From: Brassicibacter mesophilus
Lineage (GTDB): Bacteria; Bacillota; Clostridia; Tissierellales; Proteiniboraceae
NCBI RefSeq assembly: GCF_050433385.1
Contig: NZ_JBNPXI010000007.1
Coordinates: forward strand, 1 to 64,000
Direction of reading: 5' to 3'
Length of the DNA: 64,000 nt
This document shows positions 8,793-17,437 of the stretch, one piece after another (position 1 is the stretch's first letter; each line of letters starts with the position of its first letter). Below the pieces are notes generated by a model. The model was given only the letters and a program-made list of their open reading frames with translations. It searched no databases and was not told where the DNA came from. Both the position numbers and the translations under genes were made by a program.

Positions 8793-9773
8793 CTATACAG
8801 TTTTTTCTTCTAGCATCAAATTCTCAATAACTTTATTATCGACTTCTCCAAAATATAGCTTATATGCATATAAAGCTGCACCTGTTACTGGTTTTAGAAT
8901 AGGAGTTACTAGCTCAATATTTCTATTTAACTCTATCAAGTATGTGTTAAGAGGTTTTAAAACATATTCTCCAGCATTAAAAACTCCACCAGAATATGAT
9001 ACAACTATTTTGTCATCACGATCAAAATTTAGCTTATCTATTATAGCCTTTATTGTTATAAAATGCTCATATGCAGCTTGAGAAAATATATCTAAAGCAT
9101 ACTTATCATTTTGCTTAGCCGCTTCATAAAGTATTTTTGCTAATTTCCCTACTTCATCTCTTTTCATTTCAAGCTTGCTTACTAATAAATCTATAAGATC
9201 AAAATCTCTATCTATATTCAACTCTGATCGTAAAATATCATATAATGGAGTCTTATATAATCTGCCATCAGCTTCCTTAGAAAATAATTCTACTGTCTTT
9301 TTTCCTAACCAATATGCTGAGCCTTCATCTCCGCAAAAAGGTCCCCAGCCACTTGAGCGAGCAGAGTTACCTTTGCTGTCAACTCCAAATCCAATAGTGC
9401 CAGTTCCTGCGACAATGTTTATACCTGATTTGCATGCTAAAGAGCCTGCCCAGGCTACTTCAACATCATTTGCGCATTTATATTTTGAAGATTGTATTAT
9501 GTTTTCAATAACAGATTCTATATCTTTAATATCGTCTAATATTTCTCCATATCCTGGGATTCCAAGTACAGAATAATCTAGTTCTGATACTGATACATTT
9601 ATTTGTCTGCATACTTCATTAATCCCTTCTGCTATAACTTCCTTAAATGTATTAAAGGATGTTTGCTTATAATGACAAGTAGGTCCCTTAGAATATCCAA
9701 GTATCCTGCCCTCTTCATTAATCACAATAAATTCTGTTTTAGTTCCACCACCATCTATCCCTAAAAACTTCAA
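8793..9773 (-). CDS. BadF/BadG-type ATPase, N-acetylhexosamine kinase-like
   Basis: A 326-residue ASKHA-fold kinase starting with the phosphate-1 loop GIDGGGTKTEF and carrying VAGTGTIGFG and GDEGSAYWLG, the hallmark of N-acetylglucosamine-kinase-like members of the BadF/BadG/BcrA/BcrD family. It probably phosphorylates an amino sugar imported by the ABC transporter of the same operon. The start is TTG at 9771-9773, six bases after GGGGGA. Because the transporter is of ABC type and not PTS, an internal kinase is required, which fits. Whether it acts on GalNAc, GlcNAc or free galactosamine cannot be read from sequence. Confidence 0.82.
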   Translation of the reverse strand: MKFLGIDGGGTKTEFIVINEEGRILGYSKGPTCHYKQTSFNTFKEVIAEGINEVCRQINVSVSELDYSVLGIPGYGEILDDIKDIESVIENIIQSSKYKCANDVEVAWAGSLACKSGINIVAGTGTIGFGVDSKGNSARSSGWGPFCGDEGSAYWLGKKTVELFSKEADGRLYKTPLYDILRSELNIDRDFDLIDLLVSKLEMKRDEVGKLAKILYEAAKQNDKYALDIFSQAAYEHFITIKAIIDKLNFDRDDKIVVSYSGGVFNAGEYVLKPLNTYLIELNRNIELVTPILKPVTGAALYAYKLYFGEVDNKVIENLMLEEKTV

Positions 9774-9816
9774 TCATATTCCCCCAATCATCAGTATATA
9801 AAAATACTAAAAGTAT

Positions 9817-11064
9817 TTAGAATTTACTACAGAATTCATTAATACTGATTGATTTGTTAGATAGTCTAGATTCTTCAGCTGCAAATGCCATCATGTGGCT
9901 TTGAACTGAAACACTAGCTGAAGTTAAAGCCTGCCCTTGTTTTGACAATATTAATGATACAAAATCATTCATTATACCTGTGTCTCCTCCACCGTGACCA
10001 CCAGTTACAACTTTAGGATTGAAAACCTTTCTTTCATTAGAATCAAACAATTGTAGCTCTATCTCATTTCTGCTATCATCTGCTCTAATTTCTCCCTTTG
10101 TTCCCATTACTTTAATAGTTCTGTGTACTTTATTAGTAAATGCACTTAGGTTGAATGTTGCTGTAACTCCATTTTCAAATTCTAAAATAGTTGATTGATG
10201 ATCTACCACATTGTTGTCACAGCTGAATACACATCTGCCATAAGGTCCTTCTTTTACAGCTTTTTTAACTGCTTCTTCCGTTTGGATTTCACTAATAACA
10301 GTTGCAGGCCATCTGCCTACAGCATTGTAGTATATTTTTTTAGCTGAATAAGGACATTCTTCTTCTATTTTGCAATCTACACATCTTTCCCCTGCTCCCT
10401 CTGGCTTCTTATCTGATTTGAAATAGCTTAGATGTCCAAAGGATGATATATTTGTGCAATTACTGCCTACTAACCATAGTAATATATCCATATCATGGCA
10501 GCTTTTTTGTAAAATAAGTGGACTAGATAAATCAGAGTTCCTCCAGTTTCCTCTGACAAAGCTGTGAGCAAAATGGAAGTAACCGATATTCTCGTTATGC
10601 TGTATAGATACTAATTCTCCAATTTCTCCGTCTTCTATAATTGACTTGATTTTACTGAAAAAAGGTGTATATCTTAATACGTGACATATCATAAATACGT
10701 TATTATTTTCTTTTGCAAGTCTTCCTAACTCCATACATTCATTAGGATTGTTAGACATAGGTTTCTCTAATAAAATATGATAGCCTTTTTTAAGAGCTAT
10801 ACTTGCTGGTTCAAAATGAGTATCATCTGGAGTTGCAATAACTACTGCATCACAAAATTTATCTTTTTCTAAAAGAGGTTCCCAACTTTCAAAAACAAAA
10901 TCTTCATCTATTCCATGTCTTTTAGCAAACATATCTCTTTTTATATCATTTGGTTCAGCAACAGCAACAAACTCTATGTTTTCTGAATGTTGTATTGCAT
11001 ATTCTCCATATACATCCTTTCCACGTTGTCCTGCTCCAATTAACGCTACTCTAATCTTTGACAT
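9817..11064 (-). CDS. Gfo/Idh/MocA family oxidoreductase
   Basis: About 415 residues with an N-terminal NAD(P)-binding Rossmann fold (VALIGAGQRG) and the family motif LEKPMS near residue 100. The C-terminal part holds GGHGGGDTG, and a cysteine cluster CVDCKIEEECPYS near 225-240 may bind a metal or be structural. Such proteins are sugar dehydrogenases; a related group (GH109) uses NAD to hydrolyse alpha-N-acetylgalactosaminides, so a glycosidase role is possible in this operon. The ATG at 11062-11064 has good spacing (seven bases) from GGAGGG; a TTG directly before it is the alternative start. Confidence 0.83.
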   Translation of the reverse strand: MSKIRVALIGAGQRGKDVYGEYAIQHSENIEFVAVAEPNDIKRDMFAKRHGIDEDFVFESWEPLLEKDKFCDAVVIATPDDTHFEPASIALKKGYHILLEKPMSNNPNECMELGRLAKENNNVFMICHVLRYTPFFSKIKSIIEDGEIGELVSIQHNENIGYFHFAHSFVRGNWRNSDLSSPLILQKSCHDMDILLWLVGSNCTNISSFGHLSYFKSDKKPEGAGERCVDCKIEEECPYSAKKIYYNAVGRWPATVISEIQTEEAVKKAVKEGPYGRCVFSCDNNVVDHQSTILEFENGVTATFNLSAFTNKVHRTIKVMGTKGEIRADDSRNEIELQLFDSNERKVFNPKVVTGGHGGGDTGIMNDFVSLILSKQGQALTSASVSVQSHMMAFAAEESRLSNKSISINEFCSKF

Positions 11065-11079
11065 CAATAATCCCTCCTA

Positions 11080-11925
11080 TTAACTCTTAGACCCAGTAAA
11101 TGCGATACCGCTTATAAATTGTTTTTGGAATATAATAAAAGCTACTATCATTGGCCATATGGCAAGAACTGAACCAGCCATCATTAGTGGATAATTCGTG
11201 CCGTGCTGACCTTGTAAAGAAGCTAATCCCGCAGACAGCGTCATCTTGTCTACAGATGTATTTACGATCAAAGGCCACATCAATGAATTCCAGCTAGACA
11301 TGCTTGTAGTAATTGCAAGAGCTATTATTCCAGGCTTAGCTAACGGTAACATAATATTTTTGTATATCTGAAAATGATTACATCCATCAAGTATAGCCGC
11401 CTCTTCTAGCTCCTTTGGTAGTGACATAAAGAACTGCCTCATTAGGAAAGTTCCAAACGCACTAAATAATCCTGGTAAAACTAAAGCAGTAATAGAATTA
11501 AGTAAGCCAAGTTTTTGTATAATCATAAATTGAGGTAATAAAAATACTTGACCAGGTATCATTAAAACAGACAGCAATATGATAAATATTATATTACTTC
11601 CAGGAAACTTGATTCTTGCAAATGCATATCCTGCTAAAGTACATAATATTATTTGCCCAATAGTTCTTATTACGGTATATGCTATTGTATTAAAATAAAA
11701 GTTCTTAAATGGCAATACACTTAATACTTCAGAATAATTGCTCCACTGAGGAGTTGTTGGAAAAATTTTTGGTGGAATCTGAGTTGATTCTCCTAGTGTC
11801 TTTAATGAGGTTAGTATCATCCATAAAAATGGTGTTAATGTCAGAAGTACACCAATTATTAAAACTGCATGTACTATCGTTTTTCTATTCAATAGTTTTC
11901 TCTTAGAACCTATCTTATTAGCCAT
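11080..11925 (-). CDS. Carbohydrate ABC transporter permease (MalG/CUT1 type)
   Basis: An inner-membrane permease of 281 residues with six predicted helices. The EAA-type loop reads EELEEAAILDGCNHFQIY, followed by IMLPLAKPGI, the contact site for the ATPase. The start is the ATG at 11923-11925, six bases after GGGAGGG, rather than an in-frame TTG 21 bases upstream. Its upstream partner permease ends about 18 bp away. No ATPase gene occurs in the operon, so a shared MsmX-like ATPase from elsewhere must energise it. Confidence 0.9.
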   Translation of the reverse strand: MANKIGSKRKLLNRKTIVHAVLIIGVLLTLTPFLWMILTSLKTLGESTQIPPKIFPTTPQWSNYSEVLSVLPFKNFYFNTIAYTVIRTIGQIILCTLAGYAFARIKFPGSNIIFIILLSVLMIPGQVFLLPQFMIIQKLGLLNSITALVLPGLFSAFGTFLMRQFFMSLPKELEEAAILDGCNHFQIYKNIMLPLAKPGIIALAITTSMSSWNSLMWPLIVNTSVDKMTLSAGLASLQGQHGTNYPLMMAGSVLAIWPMIVAFIIFQKQFISGIAFTGSKS

Positions 11926-11942
11926 ATGATATCCCTCCCTTA

Positions 11943-12890
11943 TCAATAGTTAACCCATTTCTTCTGTAGTCTTAATTGAATTATAGTAACAAGCATGATT
12001 ATACAGAAGATTAATACTGCTATTGCAGAAGCATATCCTTTATTGTGTAAAATGAAAGCATTTTTATAGAATAGATATACCATAGACATTGTGGAATCAA
12101 TTGCTAAGCTACTCTCGCTTATCATCATAAAAATAACATCAAACACTTGGAAAGCACTAATTAGCGTCATTATTGAAACAAAGAAAATAGTAGGTGTTAG
12201 CAAAGGAAGCGTTATGGTAAAGAATTGTCTGATTGGTCCTGCTCCATCTATAGAAGCTGCCTCATAATAGCTTTGAGGAATTCCCTGTAATCCTGCCAGT
12301 AATATTATCATATTAAATCCAACACCGCTCCATATTCCAACAACAATTACTGCCCAAAGTGCTGTATCAGGATCAGTTATCCACGCATGACCCTCAATTC
12401 CGATCTTTGCTAATACTTGGTTTAATAAGCCGAACTTATTATTATAAAGCCATTTCCACACCATAGCAATTGCAGTAGGCATTGTAACAGCAGGCAAAAA
12501 ATAGAGCGTTCTATATATTGTAAGACCTTTGATTTTCGAATTTAATAATACAGCAACAAGTATAGATATACTAATACCTATAGGCACAGTTGCTATTGTA
12601 TATTTTAAAGTATTTCCTAAAGCCTGTAATACTTTTGGATCAGAAAACATTTTTTGGTAGTTTTCTAGTCCTATCCATTTGTATTGTCCAAATAAACCTA
12701 AATCAGTGAAGCTATAAAAAACATTCTTAAAAAATGCCGATATATAAAATATCCCTAGTCCAGCTACTGTTGGAAATATCATTAAGTAAGCCCAAAAATA
12801 ATCTGTTCTGCGTTTTGATGAAATTCTGTTTGATTTTTGCTTTTGAAGAATAACGTTTTCTTGATTATTCTTTTTCATTGATAAGTTCAT
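11943..12890 (-). CDS. Carbohydrate ABC transporter permease (MalF/CUT1 type)
   Basis: A 315-residue permease with a basic cytoplasmic N-terminus, six predicted helices and the EAA-like loop QSYYEAASIDGAGPIRQF followed by ITLPLLTPTI. AGGAGG lies six bases before the ATG. It should pair with the MalG-type permease just downstream and the lipoprotein binding protein upstream to import an amino sugar or short oligosaccharide. It is separated from the binding-protein gene by a strong 15-bp hairpin, which would lower permease expression relative to binding protein, a common arrangement in ABC operons. Confidence 0.9.
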   Translation of the reverse strand: MNLSMKKNNQENVILQKQKSNRISSKRRTDYFWAYLMIFPTVAGLGIFYISAFFKNVFYSFTDLGLFGQYKWIGLENYQKMFSDPKVLQALGNTLKYTIATVPIGISISILVAVLLNSKIKGLTIYRTLYFLPAVTMPTAIAMVWKWLYNNKFGLLNQVLAKIGIEGHAWITDPDTALWAVIVVGIWSGVGFNMIILLAGLQGIPQSYYEAASIDGAGPIRQFFTITLPLLTPTIFFVSIMTLISAFQVFDVIFMMISESSLAIDSTMSMVYLFYKNAFILHNKGYASAIAVLIFCIIMLVTIIQLRLQKKWVNY

Positions 12891-12910
12891 CTAATGCCTC
12901 CTATCCTATA

Positions 12911-12922
12911 GGTTTATACCAA
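12911..12922. promoter_or_regulatory. Possible third, degenerate GntR operator
   Basis: AGGTTTATACCA at 12910-12921 resembles the TGGT-N4-ACCA palindrome of the two stronger sites, with one half-site base changed. It lies just upstream of the first permease gene, inside the operon. Weak. Confidence 0.25.
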
Positions 12923-12928
12923 TAAAGG

Positions 12929-12963
12929 TTTAATCAGCTTTGCTGCAAGCAAAGCTGATTAAA
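12929..12963 (-). terminator. Strong intercistronic stem-loop between binding protein and permeases
   Basis: A perfect 15-bp inverted repeat (12929-12943 with 12949-12963) with a 5-base loop. No long T-run follows on the minus strand, so it is better seen as an mRNA-stabilising or partially terminating hairpin that sets the ratio of binding protein to permease. Confidence 0.65.
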
Positions 12964-12979
12964 ATTTGAGGTTCTGTCT

Positions 12980-14254
12980 TTACTCTTCTTGAAGTATTTT
13001 ATTCATCTCTTCAGCTATTATTTTACAACCTTCTTCAACTGACATTTCACCAGCCCAAATTCTTTTTAGATATTCACCTTCTATAGCATTCCATTTAGCT
13101 GTTTCTTTTGATGATGGATACATGTATGAGTATTCTAATGCCTCAACATATGCTTGTAGATTAATTTGACTGTATGACTCTTTCCATAATTCAAGTGACT
13201 CCTTATAAGCCGGAATTACAGTTCCAGATTCTGCCCAAATATCATTTGCTTCTTTACTTGAAAGAAATTTAACAAATTCCCAAGCTTCTTGAGGATGCTT
13301 TGTTCTTGAATATATAGCATTTCCAAGTCCATGGATTACAGCCGCACGTTGGTCTATTTTAGGCATAACCACTAGGTCTATCTTATCTTTTACAGATTCA
13401 TTTTGCATATACGGTGAAACCATCCATGATGCAGCAAAGTTCATAGCTAACTTTCCAGATTGAAATAAATCATCCACAGGAGTGTCTATTGAATCCTGAA
13501 GTGATGGTGAAATTCCTTCTTCGATTAAGTCTACCCAAACTTGAATACCTTTCTTTGTTTCTGGTAAGTCATAGCCAGATTTTTTTCTATCGTCTGAAAT
13601 CACATATCCACCAGTCTGGTTAATAGTATTATATATCCCTACTTGATTATCTGTTGTGAATGCAACCCCATATATTCCTTCTGATTTGTTAGTAAGTTTT
13701 CTAGCAGCTTCCACCATGTCATTCCAAGTCCATGCATCTGTAGGATATTCAACACCTGCTTTATCAAATATCTCCTTATTGTACCAAAGAGCAGTAACAT
13801 CAAAGTCCTTTGGTACTCCGTATAATTTGTCTTCTATTGTGTACAAATCAACAAGTCCTTGAGGATATTTGCCTAAATCAAGTTTATCAGCTTCAATGTA
13901 CTCGTTTAATGGCGCTAAAATTCCTCCACTTACGTACTTAGCTGCATTAGGCCCATTCATCCAAAATACATCTGGAACTACTCCTCCAGTTGCAGCTGTT
14001 TCTAATTTAGTCCAGTATTGCCCCCACGGTGTAAGTTCTACTTTTACTTCTATGTTTGCATGTGTTTTGTTAAATTCCTTGATTAATTCTTGTACAACAG
14101 GCTCTTGGTTTTTATCCCAAATACCATAGCTTATAGTTACCTTATCACTTCCACTATTGCCATTATCAGTTGTTGTTCCTTTACTACCACACCCACTTAG
14201 CATTGCTACGACTAATAATGTACTTAACAAAATAGCAATTACTCTTTTTTTCAT
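12980..14254 (-). CDS. Extracellular sugar-binding lipoprotein (ABC solute-binding, family 1)
   Basis: A 424-residue solute-binding protein. The signal peptide has a lysine-rich N-region and a lipobox LSGC with the lipidated Cys at 22, followed by a Ser/Gly/Asp linker. The body has the family-1 pattern (ELTPWGQYWTKLETAATGG, VPDVFWMNGP, and the signature GKLAMNFAASW). It captures the sugar at the outer face of the membrane and passes it to the two CUT1 permeases encoded downstream. It is the second structural gene after agaS, about 60 bp behind it. The ligand is presumed to be an N-acetylhexosamine or a glycan containing one, by context only. Confidence 0.9.
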   Translation of the reverse strand: MKKRVIAILLSTLLVVAMLSGCGSKGTTTDNGNSGSDKVTISYGIWDKNQEPVVQELIKEFNKTHANIEVKVELTPWGQYWTKLETAATGGVVPDVFWMNGPNAAKYVSGGILAPLNEYIEADKLDLGKYPQGLVDLYTIEDKLYGVPKDFDVTALWYNKEIFDKAGVEYPTDAWTWNDMVEAARKLTNKSEGIYGVAFTTDNQVGIYNTINQTGGYVISDDRKKSGYDLPETKKGIQVWVDLIEEGISPSLQDSIDTPVDDLFQSGKLAMNFAASWMVSPYMQNESVKDKIDLVVMPKIDQRAAVIHGLGNAIYSRTKHPQEAWEFVKFLSSKEANDIWAESGTVIPAYKESLELWKESYSQINLQAYVEALEYSYMYPSSKETAKWNAIEGEYLKRIWAGEMSVEEGCKIIAEEMNKILQEE

Positions 14255-14316
14255 TCACTTTTCCCCCTTAATTTTATTCTAATATTAACTCTGATTAGAG
14301 CAATTGAAGCTTAAGT

Positions 14317-15495
14317 CTACTGGTTATATGGATAGATTCTAACGCCTTTTACTACTCTATTTACTATCCCTTCAGGAGAAGGATTATCTGGATTTATTTC
14401 TAATTTTATAGATTTAAATAATGCAATAAATTGCGCATTTAATATATAGTCAAACAATAAAAATACGTCATGGAACTCTTTATATGTGTCGCAAATGCTT
14501 ATAAAGTAGTCTGATATTTGTTCAACTTCTTCGTCATGATATTGTGATATTGATAGTATTTTTTTATTTCCATTTTCATTAACTATCTCTCTAAGTAAAT
14601 CCACTTCATATCTTCTTGTATATGAGTTGTTTGATAAATAAGCGACTACTATGCTTTTGTCGTTCAACATTGATTTTGGACCATGTCTAAAACCTAAATA
14701 AGAATCATAACTAGCCATAACTTTGCCACTTGTTAACTCAAGAACCTTTAACGCAGATTCTCTTGCCAATCCTTTTAGACATGAAGAACCTAAGAAAATC
14801 ATTCTTTCAAAGTCTAATGAACTGACTTTAAATAATAGCTCCATCTTTTCATGTAATATCTTTTCTCCATCCTTTGATATACTTTTAATGTCTTTTGACA
14901 GCTTGTCAAGATCATCAATACTAAAAAACAATAATGTTGCTAAAACCATGCTTGTGAAACTACTAGTCATAGCAAAGCCTTTATCGTTTGTTGCTTCAGG
15001 CATTAATATCAGATAAGATTTCTCATCCTGTTTTGCCTCTGCTGCAAGCTTTCCTGATGGATTACATGTTAATATTACTTGATATAAATCTTTAACTAAG
15101 CTTTTAGCTAGTTCAACTGTTGCTACACTTTCAGGGCTATTACCTGATCTTGCAAATGATACAAGTAATGTAGGTACTTGAGGTTTTAAATATTCTGTTG
15201 GATTAGACACTATATCAGTTGTCGCAATAAACTCAACGTTGTTTTGTAATCTTTGATTTAAATATGGCGCAACGCATTGACCAACAAAGGCTGAACTTCC
15301 TGCTCCTGTTAAGACAATCCTTATTCCCTCTTTTGCTAAAACGTTTTTCAAAAACCTAGCAATTTCTAACTTATTCTTTTCAAAAATTTCTAGTGTTTCA
15401 TTCCAGATTTGAGGCTGTTGTTTAATTTCATTAAAAGTGACGTATTGATTAAATACATCAAAATCTCTTTCTTCATCTTTTAAATTCTTTGTCAT
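14317..15495 (-). CDS. agaS: AgaS-type SIS-domain sugar isomerase/deaminase
   Basis: A 392-residue protein with tandem SIS domains, like the isomerase half of GlmS. The first domain shows LTGAGSSAFVGQ and SFARSGNSPESVA (sugar-phosphate loop); the second has ALKVLELTSGKVMASYDS followed by FRHGPKS, typical of AgaS. AgaS converts galactosamine 6-phosphate to tagatose 6-phosphate with release of ammonia. The ATG at 15493-15495, seven bases after GGGGG, is preferred over an in-frame start 18 bases upstream. It is the first gene after a GntR operator (15546-15561). It links the kinase to the PfkB and aldolase steps encoded further down. Confidence 0.85.
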   Translation of the reverse strand: MTKNLKDEERDFDVFNQYVTFNEIKQQPQIWNETLEIFEKNKLEIARFLKNVLAKEGIRIVLTGAGSSAFVGQCVAPYLNQRLQNNVEFIATTDIVSNPTEYLKPQVPTLLVSFARSGNSPESVATVELAKSLVKDLYQVILTCNPSGKLAAEAKQDEKSYLILMPEATNDKGFAMTSSFTSMVLATLLFFSIDDLDKLSKDIKSISKDGEKILHEKMELLFKVSSLDFERMIFLGSSCLKGLARESALKVLELTSGKVMASYDSYLGFRHGPKSMLNDKSIVVAYLSNNSYTRRYEVDLLREIVNENGNKKILSISQYHDEEVEQISDYFISICDTYKEFHDVFLLFDYILNAQFIALFKSIKLEINPDNPSPEGIVNRVVKGVRIYPYNQ

Positions 15496-15545
15496 AGGTA
15501 TCCCCCTTTTCATTTATTATTTTTTGTGATATGGTTATGTCGTCA

Positions 15546-15561
15546 TGTGGTCTGTACCAGT
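15546..15561. promoter_or_regulatory. GntR/HutC operator upstream of agaS
   Basis: The palindrome TGGTCTGTACCA (15548-15559) lies in a 16-base block that differs by one base from the block at 16351-16366. It matches the TGGT-N4-ACCA form known for NagR/DasR-like GntR regulators. It sits about 50 bp before agaS, between the regulator gene and the catabolic genes. Confidence 0.7.
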
Positions 15562-15575
15562 TTGAGTAAACTTTT

Positions 15576-16304
15576 TTATTTTTCTAGTACTGCTCTATAA
15601 ACAAATTTGTCTCCTCTAGCTATACTTTTTGTATACTCAATAATCTGGTCTTTTTCATAGGTTATTCTCTCAATTAATAGACTAGGAATATCACAGTTAA
15701 CATTCAATAACCTTGCTTCCTCTTCTCTCGTTTGGACAGCTCTAAAGTTTTCTTCAGCTTTAGTAATAACAGCATTGAACTTTTTAGTAAATATATCATA
15801 CATTGGTGTTTCTTCTAAATCTTCTTTCTTTATACCAGGAAATCTATCATAAGGAACTAGTGTTGTTTCTATCATCATAGGTACATTATCAGCTAGTCTT
15901 AACCTAGTAAATTTATATACTAGTTGGTCAAGATCAATATTTAACTCCCTTGACAGTTTTTCATCACATTGAACAATCTGAAAATTAGTTACTTGTGAGC
16001 TTGGTTTCTTGCCAAGTTTCTTCATCTCTTCAGTAAAGCTATAAAACTTTAATAAATCCTGATTAAAAGTTTTGGGTGCAACAAATGTACCCTTGCCATG
16101 TTCTTTATAGATATATCTTTCTTTTTCCAGCTCTTGTATAGCTTGTCTAACAGTAGCTCTAGATATATCATATTTATTACAAAGTTCTCTCTCAGATTGT
16201 AGTTTATCGTTTTCTTTTAGATTGCCTGTCTCTATTTCCTCAATAATTATATCCATTAGCTGATAATATAGAGGGATTCGGTTATGCTTGTCAATAGTCT
16301 TCAT
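15576..16304 (-). CDS. GntR family transcriptional regulator with UTRA domain
   Basis: A 242-residue HutC-type regulator. Residues 8-75 form the winged helix (recognition part SERELCNKYDISRATVRQAI, wing EHGKGTFV) and residues 95-235 a UTRA effector domain, which in this subfamily senses sugar phosphates such as GlcNAc-6-P. The chosen ATG at 16302-16304 follows AGGTGA. Two near-identical palindromes, one in front of this gene and one in front of agaS, are its likely operators, so it should repress itself and the operon until an amino-sugar phosphate accumulates. The specific effector is inferred. Confidence 0.88.
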   Translation of the reverse strand: MKTIDKHNRIPLYYQLMDIIIEEIETGNLKENDKLQSERELCNKYDISRATVRQAIQELEKERYIYKEHGKGTFVAPKTFNQDLLKFYSFTEEMKKLGKKPSSQVTNFQIVQCDEKLSRELNIDLDQLVYKFTRLRLADNVPMMIETTLVPYDRFPGIKKEDLEETPMYDIFTKKFNAVITKAEENFRAVQTREEEARLLNVNCDIPSLLIERITYEKDQIIEYTKSIARGDKFVYRAVLEK

Positions 16305-16350
16305 ATTGGTCACCTAAACAAATTAATAATTTTAGTCATAACACCTATAC

Positions 16351-16366
16351 TGTGGTATGTACCAGT
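16351..16366. promoter_or_regulatory. GntR/HutC operator upstream of the gntR gene
   Basis: TGGTATGTACCA at 16353-16364 within a 16-base block shared with 15546-15561 apart from one base. It lies 47 bp before the regulator start, over the expected transcription start, which suggests autoregulation. Confidence 0.7.
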
Positions 16367-16375
16367 CCTATTTAA

Positions 16376-16404
16376 ATGTTAATATATTTTCAGAATTTTG
16401 TCAA
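16376..16404 (-). promoter_or_regulatory. Probable promoter of the gntR-amino sugar operon
   Basis: On the minus strand, TTGACA (16404-16399) is followed after 17 bases by TAACAT (16381-16376), just upstream of the operator. The rest of the gap to 16657 is AT-rich with no further signal I can support. Confidence 0.45.
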
Positions 16405-16657
16405 TGATTTATGAGCATAAAATAATCTTAAAAAATTAAACACACATTACTTTCTTTGAAAAATCAGATGCTATTTAATATGAATATACATTTGATATAT
16501 AGGAGAGATTTTGGGATAGAAACAGATATTAAAAATACTTATGTTGAAAAACATATAATAAAAAATATTTAATCAAAATATATTAAAAATCATCACACTA
16601 TTTGCTATTTTTCATAATTATATAGTGAAAAAAGATAGTTTAGAAGGAGGTTCTAAA

Positions 16658-16780
16658 ATGTCTGAGAACAAAGGATTGTTTGGAGGATCTTGTGGATGCG
16701 GTGGATTATTCTTTTTCTTCTTAATACTAGTTATTATATTCTGCTGCTGTAGCTTTGGTAGAGGATTTGGCAAATATTAA
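16658..16780 (+). CDS. Tiny Gly/Cys-rich membrane protein, YjcZ-like (first copy)
   Basis: A 40-residue product: polar start (MSENKGLFGG), a CGCGG turn, one hydrophobic helix (LFFFFLILVIIF), a CCC cluster, then a Gly/Phe/Arg tail ending GKY. The layout of Gly-rich head, single helix and short aromatic tail resembles the YjcZ/SscA tiny sporulation proteins of bacilli and clostridia, although the triple cysteine is distinctive. A strong GAAGGAGG lies eight bases before the ATG. The second copy starts 58 bp downstream, so the two are a tandem duplication and probably one transcript. Function in the spore envelope is inferred. Confidence 0.65.
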   Translation: MSENKGLFGGSCGCGGLFFFFLILVIIFCCCSFGRGFGKY

Positions 16781-16838
16781 TACAAAAGATAATAATAAAA
16801 TATAAGTTGTATTAATTCTCATATAAGGAGGTATTCTG

Positions 16839-16952
16839 ATGAGTAATATTAACACAAGTGGTTGTGGGGGATATGGAGTAGGTAGTGAGTTATTGTTCTT
16901 CTTCTTGTTATTAGTTGTAATATTCTGTAACTGCTATGGCTTTGGATATTAA
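16839..16952 (+). CDS. Tiny Gly/Cys-rich membrane protein, YjcZ-like (second copy)
   Basis: A 37-residue product with the same plan as the preceding gene: SGCGGYGVGSE head, hydrophobic LLFFFLLLVVIF segment, then CNCYGFGY. Perfect AAGGAGG seven bases before the ATG. The pair share the FFF...VIFC core, which points to duplication followed by divergence. A strong terminator closes the unit. Its likely place is the forespore or spore membrane by analogy with YjcZ/SscA; no direct evidence. Confidence 0.65.
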   Translation: MSNINTSGCGGYGVGSELLFFFLLLVVIFCNCYGFGY

Positions 16953-16982
16953 TATTACTAAGTTAGTCCCATATATGCACCA

Positions 16983-17025
16983 AGAAGCAAAGGTATTTTA
17001 TGCAATACCTTTGCTTCTGTTTATT
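16983..17025 (+). terminator. Terminator of the tiny membrane protein genes
   Basis: A perfect 15-bp stem (16983-16997 with 17004-17018) and a 6-base loop, followed by GTTTATT. Confidence 0.85.
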
Positions 17026-17206
17026 AAACTCACTTTTACAAATATGATTATTCATATAATAAAAATTGTATAAATGTCATACGTTTATGAAAACTATAGT
17101 TTCAATGATTGTCATAAAAAATAGACCATGATAACAATGTCATAACTTGTTTTCATGGTACTATAATTATGATTATACTATAGACATTCAATACAGGAAT
17201 CTTAAC

Positions 17207-17437
17207 CTAAAAATTTATATTGCTAAAATCACTCTCCTCTTTCTTTTCTTGCATTCCAATTGGATTTTCTATTAAAGTATTTCCCTTGAATTCATGGTCA
17301 TGGAAAAATACACATGATGTTACTCCTGTAAACCCATGAATATGCCCTATTGCATTTCCTTTTTGATCTCTTACAAGTATAGGAGTACCTGTTTCTACTT
17401 CAACTTCGTGAAAATGATTAAAGAAAAAGTCAGCACT
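17207..17437 (-). pseudogene. YmaF-family remnant (3' part only)
   Basis: The minus strand holds 76 open codons with no start codon before the conserved part. They read NHFHEVEVETGTPI, then IGHIHGFTGV, then FFHDHEFKGNTLIENPIG, which is the C-terminal half of the His-rich YmaF family. Directly upstream in frame is a TAA (17438-17440), and the N-terminal half is absent. The adjoining 17441-17630 contains no matching reading frame. I read this as a gene truncated by deletion or rearrangement. The remainder of the 16953-17633 gap has no other gene I can support. Confidence 0.6.
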
